NCBI GenBank assembly: GCA_037367405.1
Contig: JAZKJV010003261.1
Coordinates: 62,001-126,000 of the forward strand
Origin: Ottelia alismoides
Taxonomy: Eukaryota > Streptophyta > Magnoliopsida > Alismatales > Hydrocharitaceae
Direction: 5' to 3'
Length of the DNA: 64,000 nt
Of this stretch, positions 56,791-64,000 are shown in pieces. The notes beneath the pieces are model-generated. The model searched no databases. It saw only the letters and a list, made by a program, of their open reading frames with translations, and was not told the DNA's origin. Position 1 is the first letter of the stretch. Every line of letters starts with the position of its first letter. Position numbers and translations under genes: made by a program.

Positions 56791-58182
56791 CTGACTAGCC
56801 CCGTCCGACTCTGATGATGAGATCTACATGCCTCCACCTCTTACTGTCGTAGCACCACCTCCCTTTATTCCTGTTCTACCACCACCTCCTCAACCACCAC
56901 CATCACTGCCACCACCTACACCTAGTCCTGCCTCTACACCTGCTCCTGTGGCTCCACCACGTATTGTGACTCAGTTTTTGCCACGTGTTTTTACTTGCAG
57001 GTCTCGCTCGGTTCCCCCTGCTCACATGCCTTGCCCCATCATCCAACACGGCTCAGATATGTAATGAACACATTGTTTCTACTGATAGCGCTACTGAGTT
57101 GTCTGTGCAACAGGATTCCATACAAGATGAGTAGGTGCCCTTGGCAGATGATCTTGATATGCCGATTGCTCTGTGCAAGCAGAAACGTATGTATGCTACT
57201 TATCCTCTTGAAGTCCAGGTTTCCGTGAGCAGATTGTCAGAGGATTTCAAGAGGTTTACCTTGACACTATCAATCGTGGAGATACCACAAACATATCAAA
57301 AGGTTCTTTAGGACAATTAGTGGAGATTAGCCATGGATGATGAGATGGCTACGTTACAGTCACGTGGTACGTAGAGTCTTATTTCTGCTCCAGTTGACGC
57401 ATCCGTTATGGGATGCAAATGGGTGTTCATTGTGAAACACCGTGCATAGGGCAGTGTGGATCGCTATAAATTGAGGCTTGTGGCATGTGGGTTCACCCAA
57501 ACATATGGGGTGGACTATCATGATACTTTCTCTCCAGTTGCTATACATTCTACTCTGCGCATTCTACTTTCTGTTGCTGTGACACACGATTAGAGACCCT
57601 TTACCAGCTTAATGTGAAGAATACCTTCCTCTATGGTGATCTATAGGAGGAGATCTACATGCAACAACCACCTGGGTTTGCGACTGAGGGGGAGTGTCAG
57701 AAGGTTTACATGCTTCACAAGGCTATTTATGGCCTTAAACAGGGTCCAAGAGTATGGTTTCAGAAGCTCTTAGACTTGATAGAGCAGCATGGGTTTGTGC
57801 GATCGACTGCAGATTATTCTTTGTTTGTGCACAGGACCCAGAGATGTATTATTGTCATTCTTATTTATGTTGATGATATTATTGTTATAGGGGATGATGA
57901 GCAGGGTATTCATAGTGCCAAAGACTTCCTAGATCATCAGTTTGTAACAAAGGACCTTGGTAATTTACGTTACTTCCTTGAACTGGAGTTTGTCAGGAGC
58001 GAACGAGGTCTTGTGATGACCTAGAGGGAGTATGTTACATACATTCTTTTAGAGACAGGCATGGAAGATTGCAGACCGCCACTACTCCTATTGACCCAAT
58101 CATGAAGCTATATGATGATGAAACTGAGGAGGTCGACAGGAGGAGGTACATGGAGCTTGTTGGCAAGCTACTATATGTGACT
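56791..58182 (+). pseudogene. Second copia: proline-rich linker and reverse transcriptase
   Basis: A Pro-rich linker (56828-57064) is followed by decayed RT: 'KWVF', '[17 protein letters not shown]', 'QQPPGF', 'LHKAIYGLKQGPRVWFQK', catalytic 'LIYVDDIIVIGDDEQG'. There are numerous stops, many of the TAG-for-CAG or TAG-for-TGG kind. Split at 58182 by the non-autonomous element (target TGACT) and continued at 61087. Confidence 0.88.
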
Positions 58183-58498
58183 TGTTAAGAAAATAAACAT
58201 GCGGAAGCGTACATGGATAAAGATAAAGAAACAAGAAAGAACGGCGAGATTTACGTGGAACCCTACTCCTTGAGGAGCGGGATGAAACCACGGGAGAAGC
58301 CCTCAAATGGAGCGTGTTTGTCTATTGACTTTCTCAATGGATACAGGAGGTATGGGGCTCCTTATATTGCCTCTCCAGAGCCTCCAAGTCCCACCACTAG
58401 ACGATGTGGGACTAAACACATGGATGGGGTAAATAGATCTTCTCCAGTATCCATTTACCTTGCTACAACTCATGACGCATACAATGAATACTCCAACA
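58183..58498 (-). repeat. 3' LTR of the non-autonomous element
   Basis: TGTTAAGAAAAT...ACTCCAACA on the + strand. It has about 20 bp more than its partner (around 'ttatattgcctctccagagc', 58362-58381), consistent with a small deletion in the other. Confidence 0.93.
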
Positions 58499-60788
58499 CC
58501 CCTCCTCAAGCTGGAGCTTGCAATGCTCAACTTGGACAAACAGAAAGAAACTCAACTCAACGCTATAGGATACTACGGACAATATCAACCCAACACGCAC
58601 ATTGCTGCAGTTGAGGACATTGCTTCTCATGCCGTGCAGATGAGGAGGACAAACGGGCTGGAGTGTGAGTCTTCTGAATCTCCTCTTCGTAGAGCATGTG
58701 CTCTGAACTGCTCCTGTCAGAGTCACTGCAACTGAAATAAGTCTCCCCGTAGGAGTACTCTGGCTCGCCACAATAATGTGGACAACTGCTCCATCTCTGA
58801 AAAGGGCCAAACTGAATAAGGGTCGTGATTGTGCAATCCTCTTCGGAGTCCACGGTCGCTGGAGAATGGAGTCTGAAAATAGTCTCCTCTTCGGAGAACT
58901 GGGTCTCTCCCATCTGACACAGAGAATGGTGCACTACTCTGGTGTACCTATGATACAACATGAAAATCCTTGCCAACATGGCATAGGGAATGGTCCTCTA
59001 CTCTGGAGTCCTTATGACTCACATGAAAACTCTGACCGACAAAACAAGAATAATGATGGGGACCACTGCAAAAGATGGCAAACACGTGCTCATCTGAAAT
59101 AAGATCGCATACATGTGCGTATCTGAAAATGAGTCTCTCTGGAGAACTCGAAAATGGGCCTCAACATGGAGTGCTTCGAATTTGGACTCTGACCAATCTG
59201 AGTGTTAAATCTTGTGCATGGAAAATCTTCGTCTGAAAAACTGTAGAGTCTGAACAACTGATTTGCCTGGAATATGTATCTGACATCTGAATCTGCTATA
59301 GGACCTGTGACTCTACACCATACTCCCCCTTTCTCCCATACTTGTCGGAAAATGACATCGACAAAGTTGGGAGAAGACAAGATAAATAGGGGTAAACATG
59401 AATATCCAAAGAAATATCTTGCGGCTTTTCATTTTTTTATATAAGCCGCCATTTTTTTTAACATTTTTTTAAGCCGTCTCAACTAAATTTTTTACGGCTT
59501 CTCTCTCTCTCTCTTTTTGCTTTGCGTACGACTTTTTCCTTTTTTTGCACGCGCCCCCTTTTTTTTTTGCAAAATCGTACTTCTCCATTTTTTTAAACAC
59601 GACCCACTTGAGCCGTTGAAGGCAAATGTCCCTCTCTCTCCCACTTGTATAACGCTGGGCCTAAAAAGGTTTTTTTTTGCAAAACTGTGGGCCTTTCTTT
59701 AAGGTTCCCACGGGAACCCTTCGCAAACGGGTGTCGCCTCCATCGGGGCTTCTAGCGCCCCCTTCAATAGTGCCGCCGCCCCCCGTGGGGTCTTCTGATC
59801 TGTGCCTGGCTTGCCGCCAGCACACAGAGTCGGCGATCTGGAGTCGCGCGGCTTGGGGCCGCGCCTGGGAACTACGTGCGCGGGGAGGGCGACATCGCGT
59901 AGGCTTCGCGCATAGGGAGGTGTCGCTGCCTAGGCGATCAAGGTGTGCCGCCTGCGCATTTGGGAGAGGTACGCAAGTGGGATCTGCCGCCAGGGACTTC
60001 GATCGCGCGTGACAACGCCAGTCATGCGCCGCCGTGGAAGGACTGCGGGGAGAGAGCTCCATGCCTGTCAGGAGAGAGGGGTTGCTGTCTGACGGGGCTT
60101 GCTGGTGGCGCTCCTTACGCCTGGGAAGGATGATGCGATGCGCGCATGTGCACGGCATGAACTGGATCGCGACGGTGAGACATCGTCATCTGCCTGGGGA
60201 TGCGGCTTCTCCGCCGCCTGGAGAGCTCGCTTGCTGGAGGACTATCGCCAAGACTGGAGTGCATCTGGGGCTCGCGAGGGGTGCTTGGTCTTCTGGGTTA
60301 CGCCGCCTCTTGCCACTTGGACATCGTGGAGTTGCCTGAGATGAGAGGTTGAACAACTGCTGGAGGCTTTTGCCTGAGATGAGAGGAGAATATCATCTGA
60401 ATCGCTTGGATGGCTGAATTGCCATGATGAGAGGCTCTGGATCACTTGGAGGTTTAGGGTTCCCTGGACCGCGCCTTCTGCGCGTAGAGGCTGGATAATC
60501 GTCGCGCCGAGATCTGACAGCGCGCCCTGGAAGAGATGATGCACTAGGGCTAGCCTGGAAAGAACAACGCCAGATAACAACACCAGGAGGGTGCCGCCTT
60601 GCGTTGGGGCGGCTTCATGCTTGAGGGATTTTGATCAAGCATGATCATGAAGCAGAACTCCAGACATTAGGGTTTCAACAGAAACACAAAAAAAACTCTG
60701 AACATATCTTGAATAATTTACATAAAATTGAATCTCGAATAAATAATCAAATATGAAATCCTCGAGAAACGAACCCGCTCTGATACCA
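58499..60788 (-). other. Non-coding interior of the non-autonomous element
   Basis: Three compositional zones: 58500-59330 with loose repeats around 'ctcttcggagaactgggtc' and 'ctactctgg'; 59400-59680 T-rich on the + strand; 59700-60620 GC-rich. The open frames have no domain. The zones resemble a degenerate leader rather than coding DNA. Confidence 0.75.
60774..60788 (-). other. Primer-binding site of the non-autonomous element
   Basis: TGGTATCAGAGCGGG on the minus strand, directly inside the right LTR. Confidence 0.9.
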
Positions 60789-61081
60789 TGTTAAGAAAAT
60801 AAACATGCGGAAACGAACATGGATAAAGATAAAGAAACAAGAAAGAACAACGGGATTTACGTGGAACCTTACTCCGTGAGGAGCGGGATGAAACCACGGG
60901 AGAAGCCCTCAAATGAGGCGTGTTTGTCTATTGACTTTCTCAACGGATACAGGAGGTCTGGGGCTCCTAAGTCCCGCCACTAGACGATGCGGGACTAAAC
61001 ACATGGATTGGGTAAATGGATCTTCTTCAGGATCCATTTACCCTGCTACAACTCATGACGCATACAATGAATACTCCAACA
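60789..61081 (-). repeat. 5' LTR of the non-autonomous element
   Basis: 293 bp, same termini as 58183-58498. Confidence 0.93.
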
Positions 61082-61717
61082 TGACTATTTCTAGGCCCGA
61101 CATATCCTTTACCGTAAGCAAAGTCAGTTTGTGGAGCAACCTAGACAAGCACATATGGATGCAGTCCTTATGATTTTGAGGTATCTAGAGACTTCACCAA
61201 GTACGAGACTTCTATTTAGTAGAGATACATCTCTTTTAGTTACATGTGCAAATGCAGATTATGTTGGGTGTCCAAAGGATATAAGTCTACTTTAGGTTTT
61301 GCTCTATCCATAGGGAATTTCCTGGTTTCTTAGAAGAGCAAGAAGCAGATTGCGATTGCCAGATCGAGTGCTGAGTCAAAATACAGGGCCATGGCACATG
61401 CTAGCACGGAGATGAAATGGATCAGATCTATTCTTACTGACCTGACTATAGATGTGCTTCTTCCCATGCACCTCCAATGTGACAATCAGGCTGCTCTTTT
61501 ACCAACAACCCAGCTTTTCATGAGAGGACCGAACACATAGAGATGGGATGCCACTACACTCGTGACATGATACAAAAGGGTCTTATTGCCACTACTCATG
61601 TCAACTGTGAAGATCAAACATTAGATGTTTTTACTAAGATCCTAGCCAGAGGGCCTTATCAGAGATGATGTTCCAAACTGAGCCTCATCGATATATACGC
61701 TCCAGCTTGAAGGGGAG
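61082..61717 (+). pseudogene. Second copia: RT end, RNase H and polypurine tract
   Basis: Resumes 'ISRPDISFTVSKVS' after the insertion. RNase H is badly frame-shifted but 'NNPAFHERTEHIEMGCHYTRDMIQKGLI' (in pieces) and 'DVFTKILARG' are readable. It ends with 'LIDIYAPA' and the polypurine tract 'cttgaaggggag', adjoining an LTR start. Confidence 0.88.
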
Positions 61718-61885
61718 TGTTGAGATATTTCCTTTTTTTCTTATTGTTTTCTTATTTTCTATTTATTTTATCTTCTTCGTGTAATTTTCCCAATAGGCTC
61801 CTCTCCTATATAAGAGAACCCACATGCCTCTCACTAATACAACCATTTCTTTTCCCTATATACACATCAATTGTCTTCTCATACA
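61718..61885 (+). repeat. 3' LTR of the second copia
   Basis: Begins TGTTGAGATATTTCC directly after the polypurine tract and holds 'ctcctatataagagaac', the same promoter-like word as in the young copia LTR. The end near 'cttctcataca' is a guess from the size of related LTRs. Confidence 0.6.
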
Positions 61886-62077
61886 ATTAATTGTGCCTTT
61901 TTGGTATATCATGTCTCTCGAAATGGGTATCGATGTTGTGATCTTACTGCTCGATGGTACTATGTTATGGATGATGTCCTCGTCTTTTAGTATTCATGTT
62001 TCTTCACTTATACTAATGGTGACAATCTATTAAAGTTTCTGCCACTGTTTTAGGTCTATCATAAGAAGCACTACTAA
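61886..62077. other. Short spacer between two copia elements
   Basis: A weak copia-like frame is visible but nothing decisive. Confidence 0.3.
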
Positions 62078-62329
62078 TGTTAGAATTTGTCTTATTACAT
62101 ATCCCCCCTGATATGCATGTACATGGCTTATCTATATCGGACCCCCTCTGATTGCTTGAATGGATGATCCATCAGCTTCATCTATGCGGAGAGAAAAGAA
62201 TAAATTCCTTATTCATGAGACCATATGATTCTCTTATGTAGAGGAGAAACCTATTTGGACAAATTACATAATATAGACTGAAAGAGAAGGAAATACATAT
62301 AATAATAAAAGATAACTAATATCTCAACA
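62078..62329 (-). repeat. 3' LTR of a third copia element
   Basis: On the minus strand it starts TGTTGAGATATTAG at 62329, after the polypurine-like tract (+ strand 'cccacccaagat'). It has the word 'ctcttatgtagagga' equivalent to the TATA region of the sister LTRs. The left end at 62078 (TGTTAGAAT) is approximate. Confidence 0.6.
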
Positions 62330-63905
62330 CCCACCCAAGATAGAGTGTAGATATCAATTATGTTCAGCTTGGAACATCTCTGGAATGACTCTTTAGCTAG
62401 GGCCTTGGTGAACACGTCTGCTGTCTATTCTCCTAAGCTGACATGCGAGGTTGAGATGAACCCCTTCTGAATCATGTCGTGAGTGTAGTGACAGTCTACC
62501 TCGATATGCTTGGTCCTCTCATGGAAGCCGGAGTTGTTGGCAATGAAAAAAGAAGCATGGTTGTCGCATTGGAGATGCATGAGTAGTTATACATCAATAG
62601 TTAGGTCAGCTAGAACAGATCTGACTCATATTATCTCTGTACTCCCTTGTGCCATAGCTCTATACTCGAACTCTGCACTCGATCTGGCGGCCATAGTCTA
62701 CTTCTTGCTCTTGCATGATACCAAAGAGCTCCAAATGAATACAACAAAACATGAGGTAGACTTCATGTCCTCGGGACATCCTTCATAATATGCATCTGTA
62801 CATGCTGTTACTGCAAGCGATGTTCCTCTGCTAAATAAAAGATCAGTGCGAGGAGAGATTTTTAGATACCTCAGAATCATATGGACTGCACCTATATATC
62901 TGTCTACGATGATCCATGAACTGACTCACTCTACTCACTACAAAGGATATATTTGGCCTTGGTGATCATCACATATAGGAGATTTCTAATGAGCTCCTTG
63001 TATTTCCTCTTGTTTATCTCCTCTGTGTCATCATCATATATCTTCATGCTTGGGTCCATGGGAGTAGTGACATGCCTGCAATCTGCCATGCCTATCTTAT
63101 AGAGAAGATCTATAATGTACTTCCTCTGGGTCATAACAAGACCTCGTTGGTTCCTTACAAACTCAAGTCCAAGGAAGTAACGTAGATCGCCAAGGTCCTT
63201 GGTAATAAATTGCTCACCAAGGAAATTCTTAGCTGCACGAATACCCTGTACATCATCTCCTGTAACAACGATATCATAAACATAAACCGACATAGCAATT
63301 GTACCTCTCTGAGTCCTCTGAACGAAAAGTGAATGATCTGCAGTCAATCTCATGAACCCCTACTGCTCTATCAAGTTCGAGAGCTTATGAAACCATGCTC
63401 TAGATTCTGCTTAAGGCCACATATATCCTTATGAAGTATGCACACCATATGTCACTCCTTGCAGCAGTGAACCCTGATGACAGCTGCATGTAGACTTCCT
63501 TTTGCAGGTAACCAACATTCTTTACATCAAGCTGATCTAGGGGCTAATCTCGTGTCACTGCAGTAGAGAGAAGGATTTTTAGTGTAGAATGACGAGCCAT
63601 TGGAAAGAAAGTATCCTAATAGTTCACCCCATACGTCTGGGTGAACCCACGAGCCACGATCCTTGCCTTGTAGACCACGATGCCATCTGCATGATGCTTC
63701 GTCGTGAACACCCACTTGTAACTTATGGCAGACGCTTCTGTATGAGCTGTTATAATATTCCACGTTCCATGTGACTGTAACACAACCATCTCCTCTTCCA
63801 TTGCATGATACCACTGACTGTTCTATATCGCCTCTTGATATGTTCGTGGTATCTCCACTGTTGACAACCCCACAACAAACCTCATGAAATCATCTAAGAG
63901 TTGTC
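62330..63905 (-). pseudogene. Third copia: RNase H and reverse transcriptase
   Basis: In sense (right to left): 'EEEMVVLQSHGTWNI', '[17 protein letters not shown]', a disturbed middle, then 'LRYFLGLEFVRNQRGLVMTQ' with the palm motif changed to 'SVYVYDIVVTGDD', i.e. the first catalytic Asp of YVDD replaced by Tyr, and RNase H pieces ('ILRYLKISPRTDLLF', a GCPED-type block). Several frame shifts. It is cut by the window end; integrase and gag would lie beyond 64000. Confidence 0.88.
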
Positions 63906-64000
63906 CCAAAGAAATATGGACTACGAGAGGATAAGTAGCACACACGTCTTCGCTTCCACGGAGTAATAAGTACACCAAGATCACACGCATCCTCCTCAAC

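Larger units (their letters stand above)
58183..61081 (-). mobile_element. Non-autonomous copia-type LTR element (2.9 kb)
   Basis: LTRs 58183-58498 (316 bp) and 60789-61081 (293 bp) share most of their sequence. Flanks TGACT at 58178-58182 and 61082-61086 are a perfect 5 bp duplication. Removing it rejoins the copia text 'KLLYVTISRPDISF', confirming the ends. On the minus strand: primer-binding site TGGTATCAGAGCGGG inside the right LTR and polypurine tract TGAGGAGGGG before the left LTR. The 2.3 kb interior has no gag or pol, so it depends on other copia elements. Confidence 0.93.

Noticed and set aside
59661..60339. Frames of 101-165 codons in GC-rich DNA
   Set aside because: Interior of the non-autonomous LTR element, overlapping frames on both strands, no domain.

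Overview
This window looks like nuclear DNA of a flowering plant, most likely a monocot. The evidence is one intron-split host gene with almost fully GC-ending codons, set in AT-rich DNA packed with nested LTR retrotransposons, one L1-type LINE and several small DNA transposons. I see no bacterial, plastid or mitochondrial genes, no rRNA or tRNA gene, and no CRISPR array. The only convincing host gene is a PP1-type serine/threonine protein phosphatase catalytic subunit on the + strand. Exon 1 is 40248-40428 and exon 2 is 42397-42956. The expected last exon is not found before the window ends, so the second intron is at least 21 kb or the gene is truncated. Layout. 1-4649: a decayed copia reverse transcriptase scrap, an old LTR-like stretch, and the 3' internal tail of an Athila/Tat-like element. 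4650 to about 8510: a long LTR in + orientation. 8960-17325: two diverged Del/Tekay-type Ty3/gypsy copies that appear to share one LTR (about 11292-14123); the second is broken by a 1.3 kb hAT-type non-autonomous element (15208-16518). 17326-36450: a stack of Athila/Tat-like non-coding LTR elements. It contains two elements with their 3' LTRs abutting head to head at 27279/27280, a complete minus-strand element with very short interior (18401-23505) nested in one arm, a MULE-type MITE (21817-22058) nested in that element, and a 3.7 kb LTR (29270-32985) nested in the other arm. 37.9-39.3 kb: small DNA elements. 39.7-43 kb: the PP1 promoter region, exons and intron 1. 45.5-64 kb, downstream of exon 2: a young minus-strand Ty1/copia element (45510-53405) carrying a 5'-truncated LINE (46266-49073), a decayed + strand copia (about 54.3-61.9 kb) carrying a 2.9 kb non-autonomous LTR element (58183-61081), and a third copia (minus strand, from about 62.08 kb to the edge). 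The insertion order is readable from target-site duplications: ATAAC for the young copia, 16 bp for the LINE, TGACT for the non-autonomous element, TGGAG for the 18401-23505 element, and 9 bp for the MITE. I found no previously unknown coding system. The most unusual structures are the inverted LTR-LTR junction, the single LTR plus primer-binding site flanked by a 23 bp duplication, the array of polypurine-tract hairpins near 35.6-35.9 kb, and the long hairpin upstream of the PP1 gene. All limits come from reading by eye: element boundaries are reliable where a target-site duplication is named, and approximate elsewhere.
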